A stretch of 64,000 bases of DNA from Trichomonas vaginalis G3 (taxonomy: Eukaryota > Parabasalia > Trichomonadida > Trichomonadidae), in contig NC_067207.1 in NCBI RefSeq assembly GCF_026262505.1, positions 22,970,082 to 23,034,081 of the forward strand. Reading direction: 5' to 3'. Made by a program: the position numbers and the translations under genes. The notes beneath the pieces are model-generated. The model had not been told where the DNA came from, searched no databases, and saw only the letters and a list, made by a program, of their open reading frames with translations. Every line of letters starts with the position of its first letter. Position 1 is the first letter of the stretch. Shown here piece after piece: positions 27,799-36,556 of the stretch.

Positions 27799-29034
27799 TT
27801 ACTCATAAAAATTTTTCTTTGTATATACACCATTCTGAACATCTAAAAGACTTTTGACATTTGCCAAGAATGTTCGTTTAGACGCTGTCATATAACCATA
27901 TTCTTGACAATATTGTTTATACGAATCGTACAATGACCTTTCATCTAATGACACAAAGTCAGTTTCATCTATGAACAGTTCATATACACTCTTGTTTGCT
28001 TCTAACAATGTTTGTCTCTCTTCGGTATGTGGAATTTGTCTTGGATTGAACTTAGAAATATCTAATGTCATAAAATATGAGAACAAGTGGTTGTAAAAGT
28101 CAGATGTCAAAGTTTCTGCTAAGTCGTCAAAATATTCTGTATCTTGCATATGAGAATCTGACGTTCTGACAACTACATATCTTCTGTCAGAACTTTCTAA
28201 CTTCATCGGAACAGCATTGTTTGAAACCATAATGAAGTTTGCAACATTTTCACAAACTCTTTGGTCTTTATACTTTCTTTCAACAACACCAACTTTGTCT
28301 GTTATAAGACTCTTCAAAGCATCTGAGTTTAAAACTTTTGTTGTATCTATACTTTGAAGTTCATTGCAAACTATAAGTTTCATATTCTCTATTGAGGAGT
28401 TAAACTTGCCACAGATGTTTTCTAAGTTTGTCATATTCGGGTTCGAATAGCCTTCTAACAGTTTGCATAAGATATCTGTAAAGAATGTGTTCTTACCAGT
28501 TCCTTGTTTTCCAATTATAATGAGAGCAGTTTCATTTTTAGCACTTGGATGTTGTAAGATATTTGCAAACCAACATAAGATATACTCATAGACTCTTTCG
28601 TTTCCATTGCATATAATTTCTTTGACATGGTCTAACCAAGCTTCTATAATATTTTCTTTCCATTCTACTTGTTCGTATTTATATCCAGTGAAGATAGAAT
28701 AGAAGTTTGGAGAAGGTGTATAGAACTTTATACCTCGAACTGAAAAATCTTCTAACTTTGACAATAAGATATCCCAAGCATCTAACATCTTCATTCCAAC
28801 TTGTACAACTTTTATTTTCTTAAGTTTCTGTTTACATTCTTGTTCTGAAACTATTGTCGCTTTAGGTTTGTTAAAGACTACATCCCATTCTTTCATAACA
28901 TAACATTCTGGGGCAGAGTCAACATAAATGACTAAACGTTTCAAATTCTCGACTGCTTTGTTATAGTCTCGAAATGGACACATATTTCTGAATGCTTGGA
29001 AGTCATAAAAATCTGAAACATCTATTCTGTACAT
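27799..29034 (-). CDS. SF3 helicase, D5-like
   Basis: 411 residues, looks whole. Walker A IIGKQGTGKNTFFTDIL near residue 173, Walker B MKLIVCNEL, and motif C-like FIMVSNNAVPMK. The N-terminal part corresponds to the D5_N-like region, and the C-terminal 45 residues form a winged-helix-like tail shared with the gene at 763-1140. The family unwinds DNA in polinton-like viruses and NCLDVs. It is the only recognisable replication enzyme in element B, which has no polymerase in view. Adjacent to the SSB candidate. Confidence 0.8.
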   Translation of the reverse strand: MYRIDVSDFYDFQAFRNMCPFRDYNKAVENLKRLVIYVDSAPECYVMKEWDVVFNKPKATIVSEQECKQKLKKIKVVQVGMKMLDAWDILLSKLEDFSVRGIKFYTPSPNFYSIFTGYKYEQVEWKENIIEAWLDHVKEIICNGNERVYEYILCWFANILQHPSAKNETALIIIGKQGTGKNTFFTDILCKLLEGYSNPNMTNLENICGKFNSSIENMKLIVCNELQSIDTTKVLNSDALKSLITDKVGVVERKYKDQRVCENVANFIMVSNNAVPMKLESSDRRYVVVRTSDSHMQDTEYFDDLAETLTSDFYNHLFSYFMTLDISKFNPRQIPHTEERQTLLEANKSVYELFIDETDFVSLDERSLYDSYKQYCQEYGYMTASKRTFLANVKSLLDVQNGVYTKKNFYE

Positions 29035-29062
29035 TTTTATAAAAATAAAAAAAATATTTTTT

Positions 29063-29859
29063 TTATTCTTGACTTTGTTGTTGCATTTGTTGCATTTGTT
29101 GTTCTTGAGCTATTTGTTGTTGAAGTTGTTCTTGTAATACAATACTTTCACCAGTTGCATCTTCCAATTCGAAACTTTCTGCCGTCATTGACAAATACAT
29201 AGGACATAAAAGTTTTACAGGAACAAAGTTTGCGTCAACTAATGTCAACGTTATACTTGCCAAAGTGTTTGAGTTCACTAAGGTTGAAAATTCTGCATTC
29301 GAATGAACAATAGGCAAACCAGCAGAGAAAGTATTGTTTATACGCATAAGTATCTTTTGGTCATAATAGTTTCTGTCAACATTCGAATAACACTTTGAAC
29401 CTAAGTTTGAAACAATATATAAGATTGGTGTGCTTAATGTCAATGGAATAGACATTCCTTGTATGACACCTTTTCCTGTTATAGGAAACTGTTGGTAGTA
29501 AAACCAGAAATAAGTTTTGTATTATAGCTCATATCGTTTATAGTAAACTCAGTCGGACATCCAAACATAATGAAACCTGCTCTAGTTGCAGCACATGTTA
29601 CATCCGTCCTTAAAGTATTAAATAAGTCAACAAAACCTGTTGGTGGTATATCTGAGTAAGTATCTTCAAAGGAGTATTTTTTACCATTCACAACAACAAA
29701 GTCTTCTGGTGTCAAAAGAGCAAAACAGGCTTTAGTCGTCATCGTGTTTAAGGTTAGTTTACAATATCGTCCTTGAGGACTTTGTAAGTTTGTTGTTATA
29801 GAATTATATGACTCAGGGTTTTTAGTCGTAATAGTATAAACCACTATGTCTTCTGCCAT
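29063..29859 (-). pseudogene. Candidate jelly-roll minor capsid (penton) protein of element B (broken)
   Basis: Beta-rich sequence (VVYTITTKNPESYNSITTNL, FALLTPEDFVVVNGKKYSF, VPVKLLCPMYLSM) ending in a Gln-rich tail (QQQIAQEQQMQQMQQQ). Size and its place between helicase and capsid fit the Polinton penton gene. Fossil with about one break. Unlike the 265/286-residue family, so which is the true penton is open. Confidence 0.45.
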
Positions 29860-29869
29860 TTACATATAT

Positions 29870-30100
29870 TTAAAAGTTTTTCTGAAAGTGGAGAAGAACT
29901 TCATCTAAACTTTCACATGGCGTTTCTTGAAGTTCTCTGTCTAAGAAGTTCAAATATTTTGTAAAGACATAGAACTTTCCTTTGTCTACACGAACAAACA
30001 AAACAGGGTCTTTCATATCGTTCAAAAGTGTGTAAAGTCCTTTACATGAAATAAAGTCTATATTATTTTTCTTCAAACATCTTTCAAGAAGTTTTGACAT
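29870..30100 (-). CDS. Small protein (76 aa)
   Basis: 76 residues: MSKLLERCLKKNNIDFISC start, a beta-like VLFVRVDKGKFYVFTKYLN centre, and an end rich in Glu/Leu. It is set 10 bases from the next gene of a compact minus-strand run from the helicase to the capsid. Not recognised. Confidence 0.5.
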   Translation of the reverse strand: MSKLLERCLKKNNIDFISCKGLYTLLNDMKDPVLFVRVDKGKFYVFTKYLNFLDRELQETPCESLDEVLLHFQKNF

Positions 30101-30106
30101 TTTTAC

Positions 30107-30642
30107 TTAGCAAATAAATTTTAATGAAATGTTGTGGTCGTCAAATATTTTTATGACGTCTGGGAAACTATACTTTAAGTTCAACGTTTCACCTCCTTTC
30201 ATAACGTATATCTTGTCAATGACATTATATGAAACACCACAGCAACTAATGTCGGGTTCTATTTCTTTGATGTTTATATCGTCTGCCTCTGTCAAAAGTT
30301 TCAATAGTTCTTTCAAAATTCATGAGGTGCAATGACATATGAGTTCACTTTTACAGGGTTGTGTTCGACCAAGTTTAACATTATACTTAAAGCTTGACAA
30401 ATCTTCTCCTGAGTTTGAAGTTTGTCTTTCAGTTGTTGGTAGTCGTTTCGAATATCTGCAACAGAACTTAAGTCTCTGCTAACTTCAGGATATGTTGGTT
30501 GTTCTTTTACAGGAACAATTGTTATACCATCTTCGTCCTCGTATGGTTTCCCCACTTCAACATCTCTGTCTTTGACATTGACAACAACACTTTGACTGTT
30601 TGTTTGAGTTGGTGAATTTAACTTCACATCTGCCACCGCCAT
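30107..30642 (-). CDS. Small coiled-coil protein region
   Basis: 30313-30642 encodes 109 residues with a polar start and a coiled coil (DIRNDYQQLKDKLQTQEKI). The remaining 30107-30312 carries a further 69-residue frame (KELLKLLTEADDINIKEIE...) with no clear own ATG. Whether these are one gene or two is not settled. Part of the minus-strand run. Confidence 0.45.
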
Positions 30643-30704
30643 TAAACCTTTTGAAACACTTACGCTTCTATTTTCGGAAATGACATTTTACTTAGAATAA
30701 AAAG

Positions 30705-31124
30705 ATGGACGTATTCGGATATCTTATTGAATTGAAGCAGAACAAAGTTTATACTCACAAACAATACAAATACATTGACAGAATAGTTCTTTACACAAAC
30801 AATGGAAAATGTTATAGAATAGCAGTCTTTACTGAACCTAAATATTTTCATAAAGCAAAGAAAGTTGGTATAACTGAAATGGTGAAAGTTCTTGAAGCAG
30901 ACAAAAATATAACAACAAAACTTACAGATATTTCTAAAGGTAAGTTTATAATACAATATTATGTCAAAACAGGTGTCATAACTATTTACGATGGAGAGAA
31001 GTCAGTTCAAGAACAACTTACTGACCTGCTGCCAAAATCTGCTCGATGGAAGCTGTCGTTATGCCAATCTGAGGAGCCCCAGCAGGTTTCATCGAACGAA
31101 TCTTCAAAAGAGCATCTTCCGTGA
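30705..31124 (+). CDS. Small plus-strand gene overlapping the capsid 3' end
   Basis: 139 residues; TTTTACTTAGAATAAAAAG precedes the ATG. The first 100 residues (FGYLIELKQNKVYTHKQYKY, VLYTNNGKCYRIAVFT, KFIIQYYVKTGVITIYDG) look like a compact beta-rich protein. The last 35 residues overlap the capsid gene on the other strand by 107 bases and are probably read through. Not recognised. Confidence 0.5.
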   Translation: MDVFGYLIELKQNKVYTHKQYKYIDRIVLYTNNGKCYRIAVFTEPKYFHKAKKVGITEMVKVLEADKNITTKLTDISKGKFIIQYYVKTGVITIYDGEKSVQEQLTDLLPKSARWKLSLCQSEEPQQVSSNESSKEHLP

Positions 31125-32622
31125 AAAGTGCTATTGGTTTTGTAAACTTCTTTGCTCTCAGTTCATCTGGACCGTCTCTGTCACCAGTATATTGTATTTG
31201 TACAGTACCAACAGTTGAAATACCACCCATAAAGTCTTCTGAGTCAGCAAATGGAATGCCAAGCCAAAAGTTTGAACGGTCTCCATTTGTATATTGAGTT
31301 TTTTGACCTCCTGTATGAGTCCATACTTTCACATATGGCATAATAGAACTTTGCATTTCAGGGTTAATGGTCGTTGTGAAGTTGTTGTTAAAGTTCATAG
31401 CATCTAATGTCAAGTTGTATGACCTCATATCCTCAACTGTAGAATATTCTTCTCTTGGATAATATTTGCCATCTATGTTTATATGATATTTAATACCAGG
31501 GTTGTAGAAACAAGAATAGTCATTTATAGTTCGTCTGAACAGTACAAACATAGTATCTGCATGTTTCATTGCAGTTGTTAAAGCAATATCTGTTCTTGCA
31601 CCTGGGTCAGCACTTTGGTTTCCAACTTCACCTGCAAAGTCTTTGACAGATATTTGGTGTATAGGGAACATAAGTGGAACTGCAATATATTTGGCAGCTA
31701 AAGCATTTGAAATATCTGGGTCCAACATATAGACTGCAAGTCTGCTTTCTATTCTCTTGCATTCAAACTTTTCGCATGTAAACTTAACTGGGTCCCAAGC
31801 AGTTCCAGCAGCATTGAAATAATAGTTTACTTCATTGTTGAAGTTTGAGAAACCAAAGTCTAAGTCAACTTTGTCTTTGCAAAAGTCACAGAACTTGGCT
31901 CCACCAGTTCCAGCTACAGTAATGCTGAATGGGTCTTGTGTTGGTGCAATGACTAAGTTATTTTTGCTTGGAGTAAGTTCAATAGAAATTTTTCCTGCCC
32001 AGTTTGGCAAGTATCTTAAAAACCTGAAGATGAGGAAAGATGACAAAGGAACTCTAAGTTTCAGTTTTACTTTAGTGGCAGCAGTTCCATCTGAACCAGA
32101 AAGGTTAACATAAACTCCTGGAACGTTAGGGTCAAGTCTTCTTATTTTCTCAATATTTGCATACTGGTCTGTTTGTTCTCTAGCTTGTGGTTGTACTGAG
32201 TTTCTCAAAGCGAACCATTCATAGTTTGCCCATGTTACTGTTTGAACTAAGTCAGAGTTAGAATATATCTTATATCCCATGAAAACTTCTGGAGCATATT
32301 GGTATCCGACATAGAAAATTCCATTGCAACCTTTCTTGTCAGACAACTTGGCAGAAGGTTTTATTTCAATGTCTTGTTCCACGTATAAGAAAGAGTTGTC
32401 AATAGAAATTATATGAAACCTGTCGCAAGCAATATCTACTGTTGTTGAAGAACCTTCTCCAAACTCACCTACGTTTCCATAAGAAACAGCAGTTGTATAT
32501 TCGTAAGTTCCAGGAACTATTTCTGACCTTCTAATGGCATTGTCGCATTCGTTATACCATTCGGAAACATTTCCGTTCATGGCATCCAAAACTGTTGGCG
32601 TTATATTCTGAGCGGCGTACAT
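31018..32622 (-). CDS. Major capsid protein candidate of element B
   Basis: 534 residues, looks whole. Beta-rich with the block KLKLRVPLSSFLIFRFLRYL then PNWAGKISIEL, aligned with FKLRLRIPVRRFLPLEAIRF and PAFAGNIQLKV in the A/C capsid; late VKVWTHTGGQKTQYTN and AVYMLDPDIS. It matches the length of Polinton double-jelly-roll capsid proteins. TATATTTTTAC lies at 32633-32642 on the minus strand, just before the start. It forms the hexon-type shell by family. Confidence 0.7.
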   Translation of the reverse strand: MYAAQNITPTVLDAMNGNVSEWYNECDNAIRRSEIVPGTYEYTTAVSYGNVGEFGEGSSTTVDIACDRFHIISIDNSFLYVEQDIEIKPSAKLSDKKGCNGIFYVGYQYAPEVFMGYKIYSNSDLVQTVTWANYEWFALRNSVQPQAREQTDQYANIEKIRRLDPNVPGVYVNLSGSDGTAATKVKLKLRVPLSSFLIFRFLRYLPNWAGKISIELTPSKNNLVIAPTQDPFSITVAGTGGAKFCDFCKDKVDLDFGFSNFNNEVNYYFNAAGTAWDPVKFTCEKFECKRIESRLAVYMLDPDISNALAAKYIAVPLMFPIHQISVKDFAGEVGNQSADPGARTDIALTTAMKHADTMFVLFRRTINDYSCFYNPGIKYHINIDGKYYPREEYSTVEDMRSYNLTLDAMNFNNNFTTTINPEMQSSIMPYVKVWTHTGGQKTQYTNGDRSNFWLGIPFADSEDFMGGISTVGTVQIQYTGDRDGPDELRAKKFTKPIALFTEDALLKIRSMKPAGAPQIGITTASIEQILAAGQ

Positions 32623-32632
32623 TTCATATGGG

Positions 32633-32642
32633 TAAAAATATA
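32633..32642 (-). promoter_or_regulatory. A/T promoter-like motif before the B capsid gene
   Basis: TATATTTTTA on the minus strand ends 10 bases before the ATG, followed by CCCATATGAA. Same type as at 20495 and 6756. Confidence 0.5.
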
Positions 32643-32689
32643 GAATAGTTGGATTTATATATCATAATAGAACCCACTCGGACCAAGCT

Positions 32690-34327
32690 TTACTTTCTTC
32701 TGACTGAGTTTTTAACTCTTCTTTTTCCTTCATTGCCACTACTTTCACTAGATGAAGTTACTTCTTCACTACTTTCACTTTGTTCTACTCTTCTCTTCTT
32801 CTTTGGTGTCGCTTTTGGTAACTTGCCCTCTGCTTCAAGTTGTTGCATCTTTGCCTCATGTTCACCTAGTATGTTGTAAATTTCCCATGTCCTTTTTGCC
32901 TTTGGGCTCTGGTCGCCCATCTCAGGTAGCCTATATCCTAGAAAGATTTTGTCATAGTTTGTATTTGAGTCGTCGCTTATTGTTTGCATGACTCTTTCCT
33001 GAGTTTCCGGTTCAAGCTCTTCAAACAGTGCTTGTCCATATGGAATAAGCTCGTTTCCAAATATATGTTTTTGTAGCCATTCTGGTTTTCTTTCCATGTT
33101 ACCAACAATATCTTTTGTGAATGGGAAAGCTTTTACCCAATGTTTCAGTCTTGCGTCATTTATTTCTGTAGTTGGTTTTATTTTGTCAAGGAACATGTTT
33201 TTCAATACTAACATTTCATTTGGTACTGTCCATTTGAGTTTTCTTAAATATTCATCCCTTCTCGGTTCATTGTCTGCAAAGTAAGTTTTTATGACATTTT
33301 GTAAACTTTCGTTTGCAAGGTCATGTACAATAGGTTCTCTTCCTTCTCTCTCCCTAACTTTCTTTCTAAACTCTTCACCAAATATACCATCTTTATGGTT
33401 CTGTGTAGTTCTTTGAGATAAATGTTCTAGAACGTCAGGTGTTATATTTCCATCAGCCATGTTCATTTCATACTGGTTCAAAATATCTGCATCTTTCATA
33501 TCTTTCAATGGCATTAAAGCCGCGCTGAAAATACCAGCTACATCTGGTTCACCATTCACTTCCATTGCGTCTACAACTTCTTGGAATTGTGGTTGTAAGT
33601 TTATGAACCACCTATCCGGATTAGCTTTATGACCCCATCTCATTGTAGTTCCATCGTCTGCAGAAACAAAAGTAGGTTTGTTTCCATATTGGCTAGGTTC
33701 TGAATGAACTTTAAACAATGTTTCATTTCTATATGTTTTGTTGAAATTTAACCTTTTATTTTCACCGAGTTCATCCAAAGATTGAACGTTATATGCTCGT
33801 AAGTAAAAAGGATTGTTGTATTTGTGTACATTATCTTTCAGTACTTCCATTCTATGCTGGATATTTTCATCTGATGTTGGAGTCTTTTGTATGTCGGCGA
33901 ACATTTTTCGATATTCTTCTACTATGTCAGCCGAATTTTTCTTAGACTCTTGGAAAGATTCCATATTCCCCGCATACACTTGTTGAGGGTCAAGATTTTT
34001 CGGCTGTTCCAAATCTTCATCTAGTTCTGTGAAGTTAGTTTCCAAAGGAGGGATTTGTTCGTTTCCTTCAGGCTCTTCTAGCTGTTGTTGCTGAACTATT
34101 TCTTCCATGTCTGGTTGTATCTGAACTTCTTCCTGTGGAGTTTCTTGTACCTCATCTGCTGGCATTTCATATATTCCGAGACCGTTTTTAACAAGTTCCC
34201 TATTTAAGCCATCCGCATTCATAACCCTTTCTTCTTTCGTTCCGTCTCTATTTTTTACGCGTTTCATGAAGATAGTTGAATTATCATTTATCTCTGACAC
34301 CAAATATCTTGGAGTAAATTCATCCAT
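32690..34327 (-). CDS. Large conserved element B protein of unknown function (545 aa)
   Basis: Start chosen at 34327 (MDEFTPRYLVSEI) because everything upstream of 34349 is element C; the open frame reading into C is an accident. The N-terminal third is acidic and Gln/Pro-rich (VQETPQEEVQIQPD); the rest is helical (NPDRWFINLQPQFQEVVDAM). Near the end PKKKRRV resembles the SV40-type nuclear signal, followed by a Ser/Glu tail and basic end. It is the last gene before the right end repeat. Insertion of C lies 21 bases upstream of its ATG and removes its promoter region. A virion scaffold or DNA-binding role is possible. Confidence 0.6.
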   Translation of the reverse strand: MDEFTPRYLVSEINDNSTIFMKRVKNRDGTKEERVMNADGLNRELVKNGLGIYEMPADEVQETPQEEVQIQPDMEEIVQQQQLEEPEGNEQIPPLETNFTELDEDLEQPKNLDPQQVYAGNMESFQESKKNSADIVEEYRKMFADIQKTPTSDENIQHRMEVLKDNVHKYNNPFYLRAYNVQSLDELGENKRLNFNKTYRNETLFKVHSEPSQYGNKPTFVSADDGTTMRWGHKANPDRWFINLQPQFQEVVDAMEVNGEPDVAGIFSAALMPLKDMKDADILNQYEMNMADGNITPDVLEHLSQRTTQNHKDGIFGEEFRKKVREREGREPIVHDLANESLQNVIKTYFADNEPRRDEYLRKLKWTVPNEMLVLKNMFLDKIKPTTEINDARLKHWVKAFPFTKDIVGNMERKPEWLQKHIFGNELIPYGQALFEELEPETQERVMQTISDDSNTNYDKIFLGYRLPEMGDQSPKAKRTWEIYNILGEHEAKMQQLEAEGKLPKATPKKKRRVEQSESSEEVTSSSESSGNEGKRRVKNSVRRK

Positions 34328-34359
34328 GTCATTTGGATGATATGCTATAGTTAGTATAC

Positions 34360-34404
34360 CTAAGTCGTGTACTGTGGCACTGCGCGCCTCCGTACACAAC
34401 TTAG
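34360..34404. repeat. Terminal hairpin of element C, left
   Basis: Arms ctaagtcgtgtactgtggcac and its near complement around gcgc; 11 bases inside the end. Sequence matches the hairpin of A (9783-9827). Confidence 0.75.
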
Positions 34405-34565
34405 CGGTTTTGACACTTTACGAAACCGTTAATGTATATTTTACAACACAAACACAAACACCAACTTAACCTTAAATATTTATAAAGCCGCCAACCACTT
34501 CACCTCACTAATGAAAAAATAAACGTTTTCACAAACGACTTCACTAATGTAAAAAATAAACGTTC

Positions 34566-34886
34566 TCACTTACAAAAGTATTGCAACTCCTCCCATTGCT
34601 GTGCTTCACATAACAGCTCATAATCTTCTGACTCACTTTCTTCTTCATATAGGTCAAAATCACTGTCAAAATGAATGTTAGTAAGTTTTGACAAAGCTAA
34701 TGAAACACGTTTACCGTTTGTATCGTATGCTTGTATAAACTTTCCATTCTTCATTCCTTCATAAACGCTCAAACTAACTTTACCCTTTCTCCCTCGTATC
34801 TGATAGAATGTATTTTCACGAGGAACGAAGAACAAATTCTTGAACTCATGACCGTTGTAGTTTGTTATCTCAATAGTTTTCGTCAT
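34566..34886 (-). CDS. End-proximal 106-aa protein, left copy in element C
   Basis: Nearly identical to the copy at 9302-9622 (differences such as YVCK to YFCK at the end). It lies in the same place relative to the element end. All three copies are open, consistent with recent exchange or constraint. Confidence 0.75.
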   Translation of the reverse strand: MTKTIEITNYNGHEFKNLFFVPRENTFYQIRGRKGKVSLSVYEGMKNGKFIQAYDTNGKRVSLALSKLTNIHFDSDFDLYEEESESEDYELLCEAQQWEELQYFCK

Positions 34887-34988
34887 TTACATCCAAATAA
34901 AAATTTTCAGTAAAATAATAAAATAAACTTAAAAATTAATGATATCACCACCCTCACACGTATGAAAACATAGCGCAAAAATAAATTT

Positions 34989-35055
34989 AGGTGAAGTGGT
35001 GAAATCTCACCTCTTTTTTCACCCTAGCCGCAAAGCGGCTCTGACCCTTTGGGTC
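34989..35055. repeat. AGATCT-type palindrome followed by double-hairpin insert
   Basis: The palindrome (core GGTGAAATCTCACC, about 34989-35024) is followed by AGCCGC-AAA-GCGGCT (35026-35040) and GACCC-TTT-GGGTC (35043-35055). Element A lacks the double hairpin at this place (about 9147-9153), which reads straight from the gene into the palindrome. Confidence 0.75.
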
Positions 35056-35071
35056 TGTTGAATTCATTACT

Positions 35072-35308
35072 TTATAACTCTCTTCCTTTCTCCAACTCTT
35101 CTAACTTCTTCTTAAGTTCAGCAATGTTGTCCTCATGAAGTTTAATCTTTCTCAAAATTCCTTCTTTATCTAATGGTTGCTTTATCTTTCTAAACTGAAC
35201 TCTACCATCCTTCATAGTATGAACGTAAAAACCTTCTGGAACCGCTCCTGATTTAATGTATTCTACCAAAAATTTTTGTTTCATTGCTTCAGTGACTTTA
35301 GTCGTCAT
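35072..35308 (-). CDS. Conserved 78-aa coiled-coil protein, left copy in element C
   Basis: Same protein as 8902-9138; the start is placed at the conserved MTTKVTEAM, although the frame opens three codons earlier. Open and near-identical. Confidence 0.75.
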   Translation of the reverse strand: MTTKVTEAMKQKFLVEYIKSGAVPEGFYVHTMKDGRVQFRKIKQPLDKEGILRKIKLHEDNIAELKKKLEELEKGREL

Positions 35309-35356
35309 TTCAATCAAATAAAAATTTTAATATTAAATAAAAATAACGTTATTTTT

Positions 35357-35815
35357 TCAGTAAGGAAACGCAGGAGTTTTACGATTTATTTGTGGTGTAG
35401 GTTCTGGTTTAAATGTTGGAGTCGGTTTTGGAGTTGACTTTTGAACAGGAGTTTGTAATTCCATAGGTTCAGGAGTCATTGAAGGTGTTGTTTGTGAAGG
35501 CGTTGGTTTTGGCGATGGTGTCGGAGTTTGTTTAACTTCAGCTACTTCAGTATTATTTACAACATTTGCTTTATTTCTTTTCAACATCATTACTGCTCCT
35601 GCTGTAGCTAGCAAACCTAGTGGGAGACCATATTTTATATAAGGACTTGACCAAATGCTATTTTTGACAGGAGCTGGTGGAACACCTAACCTTGGTGAGA
35701 CTGCTCTTTGCCATTGTGCAGCTCGTAAGAAATATTCAATAGGTGCTCCATAATCGTTTAGTAAAGTTTGTTTCATAGATGGTGAAGGTTCACGAGAGCT
35801 TGATGAAGAACTCAT
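35357..35815 (-). CDS. Single-pass membrane protein with Pro/Thr tail, left copy in C
   Basis: 152 residues, homologue of 8383-8853. The conserved hydrophobic span and KTPAFPY end are kept; the Pro/Thr repeat is shorter than in A and longer than in the right copy (146 residues), so repeat number changes quickly. Confidence 0.75.
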   Translation of the reverse strand: MSSSSSSREPSPSMKQTLLNDYGAPIEYFLRAAQWQRAVSPRLGVPPAPVKNSIWSSPYIKYGLPLGLLATAGAVMMLKRNKANVVNNTEVAEVKQTPTPSPKPTPSQTTPSMTPEPMELQTPVQKSTPKPTPTFKPEPTPQINRKTPAFPY

Positions 35816-35845
35816 TTATAAGCTTTAAAAATAAACGTTCATCCT

Positions 35846-36556
35846 TTATTCCTCACTGTCGTCAGTTGCTAAGTTATAGTCGTCAAGTCTTATTATTGGT
35901 ATGCCTGACTGTCTTACTTGTATTGCAAAGCAACAATCCCTCATAAATCCAATATAAGTGGCTTTGGTACATTTTCTGTTGCTAGTTCAATAGGTCCTTT
36001 AACAGACAATTTGTATGTTATGGAGCAGTAGATGTTTGACTTGCTGGAAGCAAAAGTCCACTTCTGTTGGAAAACCACATAAGAAATGTGTGTTGTCATA
36101 GCTATCCATTTATGTTCCACACTACCATCATCACCAATGACCTCATAACATCTTCATTAAATCCTATCATATCATTGTTTGTATTGCAGGCGTTCGCAAC
36201 CATTTCATAAAATACAGGTCCATATGATTTTTTCAGGTTCTGCAGGCACTATTTTCCATAAGCTCCCATGGAAAGCTGAAGATATTTAAACTTAGGGTTT
36301 CTCAAATTACATAATAGTTGTCTTTCTTTCTAAATAGTGCCCAAATACTTTTACATTAATAGGCGTATAAGCTGTGTAAATGTTGCACTTGAACTATCTG
36401 ATTCTTTTTGAGAATGAACGTCCATAGGAATCCAATCCATAACTTTAACAGGAAAACATAAAGCCTCGTTTGTATAATTTCTACAAGTTCTGTAAAATTT
36501 AGGTCTAAAGAGAATGACTTTGGATGAATGAAACATTCATTAAATCATCTTTGTTC
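35846..36556 (-). pseudogene. Capsid gene 3' remnant in the left end repeat of C
   Basis: Matches the last third of the A/C capsid gene (52199-52869). Partial by position and decayed, with several breaks. It ends exactly where the end repeat ends. Confidence 0.8.

Larger units (their letters stand above)
34349..36556. repeat. Left terminal inverted repeat of element C
   Basis: Inverse match to 52199-54393: terminal hairpin, 106-residue gene, palindromes, 78-residue gene, membrane-protein gene and the 3' third of a capsid gene. The capsid part is more decayed here than in the right copy. The repeat cuts into the fibre gene on its inner side, suggesting that it grew by copying the right end over the left. 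Confidence 0.85.

Noticed and set aside
34328-34399. Longer N-terminus of the 545-residue gene
   Set aside because: These codons lie partly in the end repeat of C, which was inserted later; the conserved-looking start is MDEFTPRYLV at 34327.
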